Of a DNA stretch of 56,698 nt, positions 16,501-23,681 are shown piece by piece (positions within the stretch are counted from its first letter, which is position 1; each line of letters starts with the position of its first letter). The notes below the pieces were generated by a model that was not told the DNA's origin, made no database searches, and worked only from the letters and a program-made list of their open reading frames with translations. Location of the stretch: the NCBI GenBank assembly GCA_004323695.1, contig SCRU01000145.1:1-56698 (forward strand), in the 5' to 3' direction. A program made the translations under genes and the position numbers. The stretch is from Burkholderiaceae bacterium. Lineage in GTDB: Bacteria; Pseudomonadota; Gammaproteobacteria; Burkholderiales; Burkholderiaceae_C.

Positions 16501-18508
16501 GGTCAAGAAGTCGATCGAGTGCAAACTTGATGCGTTGACGGACCGGGCAGACCGGGATGACGCGTGCCTCACGTTCGACAAGCTGGGCATCGACCAGCTG
16601 ATCGTCGATGAGGCGGACCTGTTCAAGAACCTCTGGTTCTTCACGCGCAAAACGCGGATTGCGGGGATTAACCTTTCCGCATCGATCCGCGCGTTCGACA
16701 TGTTCCTGAAATCACGTGAAGTGTTCCGGCTGCGAGGCGGGGACACGAATCGCGGTCTGGCGTTCGCGACGGCTACCCCAATTGCGAACACGGTGGCTGA
16801 GATGTTCATCATGCAGCTTTACCTTCAGGAGAAGGCGCTGGTGGAGCGGGGTATCTCGCGGTTCGACGCGTGGGCGGCCAATTTTGGAAGGGAAGTGACC
16901 TCGATCGAGGTTGCCCCGGACGGAAGCGGATATCGGATGCACACGCGGTTCTGTAAGTTCGACAACGTGCCGGAATTGATGATGGTGTTCCGTGAGGTCG
17001 CCGAAATCAGGACCAAGGCGATGTTGAAGCTTCCGGAGCCGGACCTGGTGGGCGGCAAGCACACGGTGGTAAGTGTGCCGGCTAGCGAGGTGTTGAAAGA
17101 CTACGTTGCCACCCTGGTCAAACGCGCTGAGCGCATTCGCAATGGTGAAGTCGAGCCGAACGAAGACAACATGCTATGCGTGACGGGTGACGGCCGCAAG
17201 GCCGCGCTTGACATGCGCTGCATCGATCCACACCTGCCCGATCACAAAGGTGGCAAAGTGAATGCCTGCGTCGAGAACGTATTCCGGCATTGGGAAGATG
17301 GTGAAGGACAGCGGCTGACACAGCTGGTGTTCTGTGATCTGTCTACGCCGGCGAATGTGTCGTTCTCAGTGTATCGGGACATCAGGGGAAAACTGCTCGC
17401 GCGGGGCGTGCCTGTTGACGAAATCGCGTTCGCTCAAAGCTACTCAACGGATCTGCAAAAGGCCGAACTGCATCGCAAGGTGCGGGTAGGCAAGATTCGG
17501 ATCCTCCTGGGTTCCACAGAAATGATGGGATTCGGCACGAACGTGCAGGATTTGCTGATTGCGGAGCATCATCTCGATGCGCCGTGGAGGCCGCGTGACG
17601 TGGAGCAGCGGGACGGCCGCATTCTGCGGCAGGGCAATGCCAACGACGAGGTATGGGTCTACCGCTACGTCACAGAGGGGAGTTTCGATTCCTACATGTG
17701 GCAAACGCTGGAAACCAAGGCAGGCTTCATTGCGCAAGTGATGGAGGGCAAGTCGGATGTGCGAAGCGTTGAGGATGTGACGAGTCAGGCGCTGTCCTAC
17801 GCGGAAATCAAGGCCATCGCATCGGGGAACCCCCTGGTGATTGAAAAAGCCGGGATCGATGCAGAGGTAGCCAAGTTGTCTCAGATCAAAATGGCGTTTC
17901 AGGAATCCATGTTCGGGCTGCGCTCACGGCTGCGGTACTGTCAGGAAGATCAGGCTGCGCTGGACAAATCCATCGCGCAGTTGGAGCAGGACTTGGCCGG
18001 TTCGGACGGGTTGGGCGAGACGTTCGAGATCGACGGACGGTCATACGTGCCAGGAGAAGAAATCGGCATCAAACTGATGGAGAAGATGGCAGCGGCGCGA
18101 ATCAAGGCACTGGCAAACAAGTCGTATGACGCCTATGTAGAGAAAGTCGCAGCCTCAGCCGGGTTCGCGCTGAAAATCGAGTTCATCGGCGATAAGGTCA
18201 GGAAGTACATCGTGGGCCCTTCGGGGAACAAGGTGGACCCGGACATGCCGTACGGCAAAGACGCCATCGCCGCTTGGCTGCCGACACTGAAAGATGTCTG
18301 TGGCCAAACGCTGGAGAGGCGACGCGCTCGTCGTGAGGAAATCGTGCGCGAGATCGCCACCTACAGCCAGCAGCTGGCCCGGCCGTTCGAGTATGAAGAG
18401 CGCCTGCGTAGCGCCATCGTGCGTCAGATGGAAGTGGATGCGTCCTTGGGGCTGATGCAAAGCGACAAGGCTGGCATTGCACTGGAGGGCGTGGAAGAAT
18501 CCGCCTGA
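13559..18508 (+). CDS. DNA methyltransferase-helicase fusion (DarB/N12-class type)
   Basis: A 1649-residue protein. The N-terminal part is an N6-adenine-type methyltransferase: YYTPPAVVRAMWKI, motif I VLDPSAGTGHFTG (about residue 168) and SNIPFGNYKVND (about 235), a variant of NPPF. The second half is a superfamily 2 (SNF2/strawberry-notch-like) helicase: Walker A AVGGGKTLIQ (about 853), LIVDEADLFKNLWF (about 1014), TATPIANT, and the C-terminal signature MMGFGTNVQD plus QRDGRILRQGN (about 1320-1355). The start at 13559 follows AAGGAG. Such fusions occur on large plasmids, ICEs and phages such as P1 (DarB), where they help the DNA escape restriction. Whether this one methylates, translocates or both cannot be told; the Ile in NIPF is unusual for the catalytic motif. 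Confidence 0.85.
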   Translation: MGKRFVHEDQLALIFDDVIEAVANPVPQEPPAVIATVAYAAKVATKVIEKEEFFFIRDQLDRFGGEASRIRGNVEALEVLQSRKGALRSLDSMARDVLVRYTGWGGAANVFDPSTKYKAAQEQLKSLLSKEQFEAARASVLTAYYTPPAVVRAMWKIVSEMGFTGGKVLDPSAGTGHFTGCMPEAIREASSITMVEPDTTSASIAKALYAGPSARVLCCGIEDAPLAANSFDLAISNIPFGNYKVNDKRFNAMKLVIHDYFFAKAMDLVRPGGIVAFLTTRGTLEKDSSRLRSYLAQKSDLVTALRLPNGTFDEIAGTDVGTDVLVFRKKPEAADGREGLKFVYKAQASSALQQGYGTYYINEVYAKNQHLHLGKGRMSASARYGAATPIWTTELVGGQTLAQALGDAVAVMLERNALEGWFAPATNVSADPVIEVGQESVQSGYFFDLNGNVAYVDPQGRAESQAHLPAATYDRLAAMIGLRDTALELIEAEVAGGDGAVLRQRLNTSYDGFLKRHGALMLPKNRKLVSLDAHAPLLWSLERYCEKTEAWLKSDIFTMCTVSRAKLADKAQTVGDAVALSYNRFGRLDLAFMAAAMERDEAALVAELLDSGLAFEDPVDGKIVDATEYLSGDVRAKLVSARSGAMESARFETNVTALQVVMPADVPMDQIAVRLGAPWLYPEEIEAFAQSIFVDEKSKVCSVTHSPLLSTWTVRPLGYYKRNATAISEWGTSRRNFFDLLQAALNQQQPKVTDKVEVDGKIREVVNTTETTAARDKAEKIQEAFEKWIKSDGARSRELEIRYNKLFNSTVNRKYDGSHMVIPGLNPQIQLRDAQKDSIWRGVVSGNVLYALAVGGGKTLIQICLAQELKRLGLAQKPTLVVPNHMLEAFAGEYLRAFPRAKVLAATKEDLAGDKRRTLLMRIASGNWDAIIVTHASFGKIGLSEEATNAYTAMVYAELDKALQECTGSAESRDSVRDIERVKKSIECKLDALTDRADRDDACLTFDKLGIDQLIVDEADLFKNLWFFTRKTRIAGINLSASIRAFDMFLKSREVFRLRGGDTNRGLAFATATPIANTVAEMFIMQLYLQEKALVERGISRFDAWAANFGREVTSIEVAPDGSGYRMHTRFCKFDNVPELMMVFREVAEIRTKAMLKLPEPDLVGGKHTVVSVPASEVLKDYVATLVKRAERIRNGEVEPNEDNMLCVTGDGRKAALDMRCIDPHLPDHKGGKVNACVENVFRHWEDGEGQRLTQLVFCDLSTPANVSFSVYRDIRGKLLARGVPVDEIAFAQSYSTDLQKAELHRKVRVGKIRILLGSTEMMGFGTNVQDLLIAEHHLDAPWRPRDVEQRDGRILRQGNANDEVWVYRYVTEGSFDSYMWQTLETKAGFIAQVMEGKSDVRSVEDVTSQALSYAEIKAIASGNPLVIEKAGIDAEVAKLSQIKMAFQESMFGLRSRLRYCQEDQAALDKSIAQLEQDLAGSDGLGETFEIDGRSYVPGEEIGIKLMEKMAAARIKALANKSYDAYVEKVAASAGFALKIEFIGDKVRKYIVGPSGNKVDPDMPYGKDAIAAWLPTLKDVCGQTLERRRARREEIVREIATYSQQLARPFEYEERLRSAIVRQMEVDASLGLMQSDKAGIALEGVEESA

Positions 18509-18891
18509 TCGCATTTGAATGGGCAAGGGGGTAACCCCTTGCTCCATCCTCCCCTCATGGGGTGGATGCTTTCTGAAGCTTGCCAGCAGGCCTCAGAAAA
18601 TATCCAGGCAGTTTGAATTGCTGGTCAGTTGAAGCGTCTTTTGGGGTTGCAAACGACCAGACAAGTTGACAGAATCGCTTTTGCCGGCTCGTACGGCAAG
18701 ATAACCGCCCAGCAATGGCACGTATGCGTTGGATACAGCGTAGCCATCAGCCATGAATCCGTCTCGCTCAGGGCGCCGCCGCGGCACTCCCCAATAGAGT
18801 TCATTGTTTTTCGCATCAGCGCCGTGGCGTCGATACGAAAGCCAATAGCTATCCGGTTTCAATCACACCATTCACATGGAAGGAAAACCGA
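18509..18891. promoter_or_regulatory. Long intergenic region with leader hairpins
   Basis: Just after the large gene lie CAAGGGG/CCCCTTG (about 18524-18541) and CATCC-n-CCC/GGG-n-GGATG (about 18546-18569), then a 250-base stretch without a supported plus-strand gene, and finally CCAT/ATGG (18868-18879) followed by AAGGA before the start at 18892. The outer pieces match the leader family; the middle carries a minus-strand open frame (18593-18862, TTG start) of fairly natural codon use but no ribosome site. Confidence 0.45.
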
Positions 18892-19218
18892 ATGAGTCAA
18901 CACGTGTGCAATTCAACATACCAAAACCGGCCAGTCTCAGTGATGCTCGGATGGGACCGCCCGCTGCAGGAGTTTTTCCTGACCGTGGAGTGGGCCGATA
19001 CCGATCCAGAAGCGGAGGACACGAGTTCCATCGTCTACGCGTCAATGTATGACGACACGCGTTCCTTCGATAGGTCGTCGCTGGATCCGATCGTGGCTAA
19101 GCTCAGAGACCTCGGGGTCGATGTTCCCCAATCTATGTTCAGTGAGGCTAAAACGGATCGGCGACTGATGATGGGGAATCGCTACGCAGTTCACACCGTA
19201 GCCGGATTCACCGGGTGA
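18892..19218 (+). CDS. Hypothetical protein
   Basis: 108 residues, MSQHVCNSTYQNRPVSVMLG, followed by WDRPLQEFFLTVEW and an acidic ADTDPEAEDTSS. GGAAGGAAAACC stands before the ATG. The sequence is of a compact alpha/beta type with an SMYDDTRSFDRSSLDPIVAK segment. It resembles in style small conserved plasmid proteins that bind no known motif. Single-gene unit between two structured leaders. Confidence 0.65.
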   Translation: MSQHVCNSTYQNRPVSVMLGWDRPLQEFFLTVEWADTDPEAEDTSSIVYASMYDDTRSFDRSSLDPIVAKLRDLGVDVPQSMFSEAKTDRRLMMGNRYAVHTVAGFTG

Positions 19219-19235
19219 CAAGGCCAATTGTCAGA

Positions 19236-19328
19236 AAAGCCCCTCAGAGGGCTTTCCAACGAGACCACTCGCTGGAAAGCGCTTTGCGCCGTTCCATTCA
19301 AACCACCGCCTGGTGCGGTACGAAAGGA
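19236..19328 (+). promoter_or_regulatory. Three-hairpin leader before the RadC-like gene
   Basis: Hairpin A pairs AAAGCCC (19236-19242) with GGGCTTT (19249-19255). Hairpin B pairs CTTTCC (19252-19257) with GGAAAG (19274-19279), with CGAG/CTCG inside; its 5' arm overlaps the 3' arm of A. Hairpin C pairs ACCGC (19305-19309) with GCGGT (19315-19319), followed by AAAGGA and the start at 19334. Compared with the leader at 12025 the stem bases have changed on both sides. Confidence 0.75.
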
Positions 19329-19333
19329 ACGAT

Positions 19334-19879
19334 ATGGGGTCACCATCGCAACTGACTTTATTTACAGAGGAGATCGTAACCAGCCTGATCTGCTCCGATT
19401 CCGAGGAACGCATCTATCCGGGGCTTGGGGTCACGGACACGGATGGCGAGCGCTGCATTCAACAGGCCCTGAGTGTTCTCGAAAAGCGTCTCAAAAAGGC
19501 AAGGCCAGTAATGTCGAATCCCACAGCGCTCAAAGATTACCTGCGGCTGCAGATCGGTGGTCTCGACTACGAGATGTTCGGAATCGTATGGACCGACTCT
19601 CAATTGAACCTAATCGGATTCAACAAGATGTTCCGAGGAACCATCAATCAGACCAGCGTCTATCCCCGCGAGGTCGTGCGCGAGGCAATGATTTGCAACG
19701 CGTCAGCTTGCATATTTGTGCATAACCACCCGAGCGGATCATGCCAACCGTCGACTGCTGATGAGTCGCTGACACAGCAACTCAGGAGTGCTCTGGCACT
19801 AGTCGATGTGCGCGTCTTAGACCACGTGATCGTGTCCAGGACAGGCACGCTTTCCATGGCTGAGAAGGGTCTTCTGTAA
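19334..19879 (+). CDS. radC: RadC-family JAB-domain protein
   Basis: 181 residues. The C-terminal two thirds are a RadC-type JAB/MPN domain: LKDYLRLQIGGLDYEMFGIV, the strand-loop FNKMFRGTINQTSVYPREVV, and the zinc-binding HNHPSGSCQPSTADE with the downstream Asp, all intact. The N-terminal 60 residues differ from chromosomal RadC and lack its helix-hairpin-helix pair, as is usual in plasmid, ICE and prophage members such as YkfG/YeeS. The biochemical role of the family is still unclear; it is often found with anti-restriction and DNA-processing genes, as here. The start at 19334 follows AAAGGA at the end of the structured leader. Confidence 0.85.
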   Translation: MGSPSQLTLFTEEIVTSLICSDSEERIYPGLGVTDTDGERCIQQALSVLEKRLKKARPVMSNPTALKDYLRLQIGGLDYEMFGIVWTDSQLNLIGFNKMFRGTINQTSVYPREVVREAMICNASACIFVHNHPSGSCQPSTADESLTQQLRSALALVDVRVLDHVIVSRTGTLSMAEKGLL

Positions 19880-19900
19880 CGTCGCGTCGTTCAGGCGCGG

Positions 19901-19991
19901 AAAGCCATGGAGGGCTTTCCAGTGGTGCGAACCACCGGAAAGCGTTCCGCTTTGTCCTTTTTCAACACGCCGCAATTGCGGCATCAAAGGA
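19901..19991 (+). promoter_or_regulatory. Three-hairpin leader before the gene at 19999
   Basis: Hairpin A pairs AAAGCC (19901-19906) with GGCTTT (19913-19918). Hairpin B pairs CTTTCC-AGTGGT (19915-19926) with ACCACC-GGAAAG (19931-19942) around a GCGA loop. Hairpin C pairs GCCGC (19969-19973) with GCGGC (19978-19982) around AATT, then AAAGGA. The A and B arms share GGCTTT-type bases, so only one can form at a time. Confidence 0.75.
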
Positions 19992-19998
19992 CACGTTC

Positions 19999-20289
19999 AT
20001 GAAAACCATTGTTTTGGACCAAGGGATGGCCTGCCGTCATCACTTCACGCTGCACTGCGCACAACAAGGTAAGTTGCGCGCGGGCGAGGCATTCTACGGC
20101 TTCAAGTATTCGGACCATGCCTTGCTCGTGGAGCCGGTAAACGGCAATCCGACGGTATTCGTTGCACCGAACACTTTGCACGTGTTCGAAGCAACGCCTG
20201 GGAGCGGGACCGACAAGCTGCGCCAGCGCATAGTGGCACAACTCTTTTTCGAGAGGGTTGAAGACGCCATGGCCGGGGCAACACGGTAA
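19999..20289 (+). CDS. Hypothetical protein
   Basis: 96 residues, MKTIVLDQGMACRHHFTLHC, then LRAGEAFYGFKYSDHALLVE and a C-terminal helix (DKLRQRIVAQLFFERVEDAM). The beta-rich centre (GNPTVFVAPNTLHVFEATPG) suggests a small barrel or sandwich. AAAGGA lies 8 bases before the ATG. Only 6 bases separate it from the next gene, so the pair forms an operon. Function unknown. Confidence 0.6.
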   Translation: MKTIVLDQGMACRHHFTLHCAQQGKLRAGEAFYGFKYSDHALLVEPVNGNPTVFVAPNTLHVFEATPGSGTDKLRQRIVAQLFFERVEDAMAGATR

Positions 20290-20295
20290 AGCGAA

Positions 20296-20583
20296 ATGAT
20301 CATCGACACCGAAGACGTCAAAGTCATCACTGAAACGTTCAAGCCGGCGATTTTCAAGCTCGCCAATGGTGAAGTGGTCCGCGTCTCATTGTGGCAGGGG
20401 GGCCTTGGAACCGAAGGCTTCCGGCTCAAGATCACCACTGACAGAGGCCTCCTGACGGTAATGCCAAGCTCCGGAAACAGCATTGAGTTGAGCACGGTTC
20501 GCGCCCTCGAACAGGAACAGCAAAAAGTCCGGGAGGGGGTGGCTAATCGTATCCATCCCGGTCAACGCATATCGAATCGTTGA
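20296..20583 (+). CDS. Hypothetical protein
   Basis: 95 residues, MIIDTEDVKVITETFKPAIF, beta-rich at first (VVRVSLWQGGLGTEGFRLKI) with a helical end (ALEQEQQKVREGVANRI). It is the second gene of the pair starting at 19999. A GCGAAATG context gives only a weak ribosome site, consistent with translational coupling. No family recognised. Confidence 0.55.
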   Translation: MIIDTEDVKVITETFKPAIFKLANGEVVRVSLWQGGLGTEGFRLKITTDRGLLTVMPSSGNSIELSTVRALEQEQQKVREGVANRIHPGQRISNR

Positions 20584-20634
20584 CGCCGCGCGTCGCGTCT
20601 CCATAGAAGTCAGCAGACCCTTCGGATGAAGAGG

Positions 20635-20711
20635 TTTGCCAATGCGCTTTGCGAGCGCATCGGCAAATCCCTACGGGCATCGTTTCTCAACAACTGCCAA
20701 GTGCAGAAGGA
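20635..20711 (+). promoter_or_regulatory. Leader hairpins before the gene at 20720
   Basis: Hairpin B pairs TTTGCC-AATGCGCT (20635-20648) with AGCGCAT-C-GGCAAA (20654-20667) around a short loop. Hairpin C pairs CTGC (20694-20697) with GCAG (20702-20705), then AAGGAAG. Hairpin A is weak here (ACCC/GGT). The B stem is almost the same as in the leader at 22915. Confidence 0.7.
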
Positions 20712-20719
20712 AGCGAAAT

Positions 20720-21256
20720 ATGCCTTACATTGTGACACTTGAAGCCCTGAAGAACAGAGCAATGGCACACGATCCTGAAAGAGCGTTTGACATTGCAAAG
20801 TGCGACGTGACCGAGGTCGCTCAATTGATTGACCGGTATCCGGCGATCGTTCCTGCGAAATACCTCAAATGCCACATTGAAAGCTCGGTGCACGAGCCCA
20901 GCGGCAGTTGGCTCATCGAGATTGACGCCCAGAAACCGCGCACGGCCAATAGTGACGGCGCCATCCTCGACGATGGAGAGTTCTTCATCAAACTGAACTG
21001 CAACTACGAAGCCGGTGATGCCCCTGGGTTCCTGAACCGCCGCCGCTCCCATGGCGTGACAACGCCTGGTGGCTACGAGTGTGTCGGCGGCTTCGACAAG
21101 GCGCGCGACGGCACGTGGAGCGCGGACGTGAACGCACGCTACGACCCGGAAACGGAAAGCGACTGTCGCAGGATCGTCCAAGGCGTCTCTCGCATGGACG
21201 CGATCGCGGCACTCTGGCGCGAGCGTCAATACGCCTGTTGCTACCACGGGGCCTGA
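20720..21256 (+). CDS. Hypothetical protein
   Basis: 178 residues from ATG 20720 (MPYIVTLEALKNRAMAHDPE), preceded by AAGGAAG. It is soluble, with several beta strands (AKYLKCHIESSVHEPSGSWL, EFFIKLNCNYEAGDA) and ends DAIAALWRERQYACCYHGA. No catalytic motif is seen. A longer frame from 20636 would read through the leader hairpins and is rejected. Single-gene unit. Confidence 0.6.
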   Translation: MPYIVTLEALKNRAMAHDPERAFDIAKCDVTEVAQLIDRYPAIVPAKYLKCHIESSVHEPSGSWLIEIDAQKPRTANSDGAILDDGEFFIKLNCNYEAGDAPGFLNRRRSHGVTTPGGYECVGGFDKARDGTWSADVNARYDPETESDCRRIVQGVSRMDAIAALWRERQYACCYHGA

Positions 21257-21372
21257 GCTGACGCACGCGTGCGCTGCGACGCTTGCGCTCCCGCCTAAGA
21301 CAACCACGCTCGAGGCGTTAGCCCGCGGGGGCTGAAGCGCCACCACTCAGCACAACATGGAAAGGAATTTAT

Positions 21373-21609
21373 ATGAAATCAATGGACTGGGAGGCCAGTG
21401 GTGCACTGTTCGGCATCGTTGGCTCCTTCCTGCTGGCCATCGGGCCGACGTACCAGAAGTGGGGATGGCTCTTCTTCCTCGCTTCCAACCTCTCGTGGCT
21501 CGCATTCGCCGTCCACAAGGGTTTCAGGAAGCTGCAACTTCAGACCTTGGCCTTCCTGGCCACCACGGTTCTGGGCATCTGCCACTCATTCATTGGACAA
21601 GCAATATGA
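21373..21609 (+). CDS. Small multi-pass membrane protein
   Basis: 78 residues with three likely transmembrane helices: ASGALFGIVGSFLLAIGPTY, WGWLFFLASNLSWLAFAV and LQTLAFLATTVLGICHSFIG. The layout is like one half of PnuC-type or YgjV-type membrane proteins but far too short for a transporter. AAAGGA lies 7 bases before the ATG. The upstream 116 bases carry AGCC/GGCT pairing reminiscent of hairpin A. Its stop overlaps the next start (ATGA). Confidence 0.65.
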   Translation: MKSMDWEASGALFGIVGSFLLAIGPTYQKWGWLFFLASNLSWLAFAVHKGFRKLQLQTLAFLATTVLGICHSFIGQAI

Positions 21610-21914
21610 AGCAGATGCACACACAAGGGCCCCTTGAATACGTCATAAGCGACGACGGCGCAAGGGCTCTGATCACTGAATCGGATGGAACGACGGTCGC
21701 CGACTTATCGACCGTGCAAAACACCACGGCACACGCCGCACTCGAAGCGAACGTTCAACTCTGGTGCCAGGCTAACGAGTTGGTCCAGGTGCTGGAAGAG
21801 ATCGCCAAGCGCGATAGCCACGGCACCTCGGGGCACTTCGCGTACGGGCCGTATGGACAGTTAGCTCGTACGGCTCTCAACAGGGTCGTACAGCCACGGA
21901 GGGCCAGGCTATGA
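21606..21914 (+). CDS. Hypothetical protein
   Basis: 102 residues, MKQMHTQGPLEYVISDDGAR, continuing ALITESDGTTVADLSTVQNT and a helical part (ALEANVQLWCQANELVQVLE). The ATG overlaps the preceding TGA, and its own stop overlaps the methyltransferase start, so the three genes 21373-22807 form one operon. No domain recognised. Confidence 0.65.
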   Translation: MKQMHTQGPLEYVISDDGARALITESDGTTVADLSTVQNTTAHAALEANVQLWCQANELVQVLEEIAKRDSHGTSGHFAYGPYGQLARTALNRVVQPRRARL

Positions 21915-22807
21915 GCGTTCTGTCGTTCCCCGAACGGGGCAGATGGGGCAAAGCATCCTGGCGGGGCAACTGCTCCGGCCACGTCTACAAGGCCATCTTC
22001 GAACAGCTTCGGCCCAAGTTCTTCATCGACCCCATGGTCGGGTCTGGAACTTCGGTTGAGGTTGCCAGGGAAATGGGAATCGAGTGCCTCGGACTGGATC
22101 TGCACAGCGGGTTCAACATCCTGGCCGACTCGGTTCTGGAGCGCGCGGGACGCGAGGCCGATCTTGTTCTGTCGCACCCCCCGTACCATTCGATGGTGGT
22201 GTACAGCGGTAAGCAGTATCCAGGCGTCCATGCCGACGATCTCTCCAGATGCGAAAGCGTCGATGAGTTCTACGAGAAGCTGCATGTGGCTCTGCTGAAT
22301 CAACGCAACGCGACCTGTGGTGACGGCCACTACGGCATGATCATGGGGGACATGCGCAAAGACGGTGCGTATCACTGTTTCAGTGCGGAGATGATGTCTC
22401 GCATGCCCAGATCCGAACTGGCGGCCGTGCTCATCAAGACCCAGCACAACATGGTCAGTGGACGCACCGCCTATACGGCTATGAAGTACCCGTTCATCCT
22501 GCACGAATACATCGTGTTGTGGAAGAAATCTCGTCGAATCGCATCGATGTTGGCGAGCCTGGGCGACATGGCGTGGACCGCGCAGCGGCGGCTCACGGGA
22601 ACTTGGAAAGCCGTGGTGCACGCCGCATTCATCGAGACCGGCAAGCGCCGGGTCGATTTGGCAGATCTGTACAGGGCCGTCAGTACCTGCGCGCCCGGCA
22701 AGGCTGCAATCAATGAAAACTGGAAAGCAAAGGTACGGCAGACCTTGCAGCTCGATTCACGTTATCGCAACGTGCAGCCCGGTATCTGGGAGCTTGCCGG
22801 TGTCTGA
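21911..22807 (+). CDS. DNA amino-methyltransferase (N6-adenine or N4-cytosine)
   Basis: 298 residues. SAM-binding motif I is FIDPMVGSGTSVEVAREMGI followed by GLDLH, at about residues 38-62, and the catalytic motif IV is LVLSHPPYHSM (about residues 89-99), a variant of (D/N/S)PPY with His before the prolines. Motif X-like WRGNCSGHVYKAI comes first. A long C-terminal helical part (KAAINENWKAKVRQTLQLD) may recognise DNA. There is no cognate endonuclease, so it is likely another protective orphan methylase. Base specificity cannot be deduced; SHPPY could fit either N4-cytosine or N6-adenine. It starts at an ATGA overlap with the previous gene. Confidence 0.75.
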   Translation: MSVLSFPERGRWGKASWRGNCSGHVYKAIFEQLRPKFFIDPMVGSGTSVEVAREMGIECLGLDLHSGFNILADSVLERAGREADLVLSHPPYHSMVVYSGKQYPGVHADDLSRCESVDEFYEKLHVALLNQRNATCGDGHYGMIMGDMRKDGAYHCFSAEMMSRMPRSELAAVLIKTQHNMVSGRTAYTAMKYPFILHEYIVLWKKSRRIASMLASLGDMAWTAQRRLTGTWKAVVHAAFIETGKRRVDLADLYRAVSTCAPGKAAINENWKAKVRQTLQLDSRYRNVQPGIWELAGV

Positions 22808-22910
22808 TCGCAATGTGCATGTTTGATTCAACGGTGAGTCGCACCGGAGAGCTCATGGCGACACATTGAAATAGATGCCACCACGGCATCGAGTGCAACC
22901 CTCCAGAAAT

Positions 22911-22999
22911 GGGGGCTTGCCAATGCGCTTTATTGAGCGCATCGGCAAGCTTAGCGCTTGTACCTTTCTTCAAAAGCCGCGAAATGCGGGAAAGGCAGG
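22911..22999 (+). promoter_or_regulatory. Leader hairpins before 23002
   Basis: Hairpin B is almost perfect: GCTTGCC-AATGCGCT (22915-22929) with AGCGCAT-C-GGCAAGC (22936-22950). A weak hairpin A precedes it (CCC/GGG, about 22900-22914). Hairpin C pairs CCGC (22977-22980) with GCGG (22986-22989), followed by AAAGGCAGGAA and an ATG at 23002. The frame opened at 23002 continues into the small zinc-ribbon gene. Confidence 0.75.
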
Positions 23000-23202
23000 A
23001 AATGAACACTGGAGTGTTTGAAAGGGAATTCAAAAAGGCATCAGAACAGTGGCACAACCCAGCTGTGGTGCGGTCACAATGCCAGCGGTCCAAGGACCAA
23101 CGGCCGTCGAATACGAGCGGGCCAGCGAAGCGGCTGGCGTCTCGGTGCCCTCGCGGCGATTGCTGTTGTGGCTCTCGTCAAACATATTTCATAGGAGGTT
23201 CC

Positions 23203-23355
23203 ATGAGTAAAACCGTCTGTCCTGAGTGTGGCCACGCCGCCCCTGCTGATGAATTCTTCGGCGAGCAAAACGATCCGGCGGGCCTCATTTGTGAGTGCCG
23301 CGAGTGCGGGTTCTGGGATCTTGTCCAAGAGTTTACGAAGGAAGGTGGCGACTGA
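23203..23355 (+). CDS. Small zinc-ribbon-like protein
   Basis: 50 residues, MSKTVCPECGHAAPADEFFG, with a CPEC pair and a second CECREC pair (about residues 32-37), which together would bind one zinc ion. AGGAGG stands 6 bases before the ATG. The same frame is open back to an ATG at 23002 that directly follows a structured leader, which would give a 117-residue protein; the intervening 67 codons are Arg/Ser-rich and look less natural, while another frame there encodes a hydrophobic LGALAAIAVVALVKHIS. Either a short membrane-protein gene precedes it or a frameshift has occurred. The start at 23203 is the safer choice. Confidence 0.55.
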   Translation: MSKTVCPECGHAAPADEFFGEQNDPAGLICECRECGFWDLVQEFTKEGGD

Positions 23356-23492
23356 TGATCTTCTTCACCTGCTCCGTAGACGTGGACGCGAGCGCGGAGC
23401 ACGCGCTGCGGTCAGTCCCACACAAAACCATGGCGCTGAAACGCTTGCACAAGGCCCTTAATCGGGCGCAGGCGGTGTCCTGGGCGGGCTAA
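23355..23492 (+). CDS. Small hypothetical protein
   Basis: 45 residues, MIFFTCSVDVDASAEHALRS, ending KRLHKALNRAQAVSWAG. Its ATG overlaps the TGA of the zinc-ribbon gene. It is short but well placed for translational coupling, and no other reading of the stretch is better. Function unknown. Confidence 0.45.
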   Translation: MIFFTCSVDVDASAEHALRSVPHKTMALKRLHKALNRAQAVSWAG

Positions 23493-23576
23493 CTACGCAT
23501 ACCCGCTGAAGGTCGGATGCATTTGAGCAAATGCTTGAACACATGAAAATGAATCGGTGCAGTCTTGGCACCTTGC

Positions 23577-23673
23577 GCAAGCCCTCTCATGGAGGCTTGC
23601 CGCTGCGTTTCATCCGAGCGCATCGGCAAGCCCCTGGCTTTTGCCTTTCTCAACAACTGCGGTATGCAGGAAA
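23577..23673 (+). promoter_or_regulatory. Three-hairpin leader, best mutually exclusive pair
   Basis: Hairpin A pairs GCAAGCC (23577-23583) with GGCTTGC (23594-23600), 7 bp. Hairpin B pairs GCTTGCC (23595-23601) with GGCAAGC (23625-23631), with GCGTT/GAGCGC-type pairing inside. Six bases serve in both, so A and B cannot coexist. Hairpin C pairs CTGC (23657-23660) with GCAG (23666-23669), then AAAGG before the start at 23682. Confidence 0.78.
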
Positions 23674-23681
23674 GGTAAGAA

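Noticed and set aside
18593-18862. Minus-strand open frame of 89 codons after the large gene
   Set aside because: Codon use looks fairly natural, but it needs a TTG start right behind a stop, has no ribosome site and lies between leader hairpins. Mentioned in the intergenic entry only.
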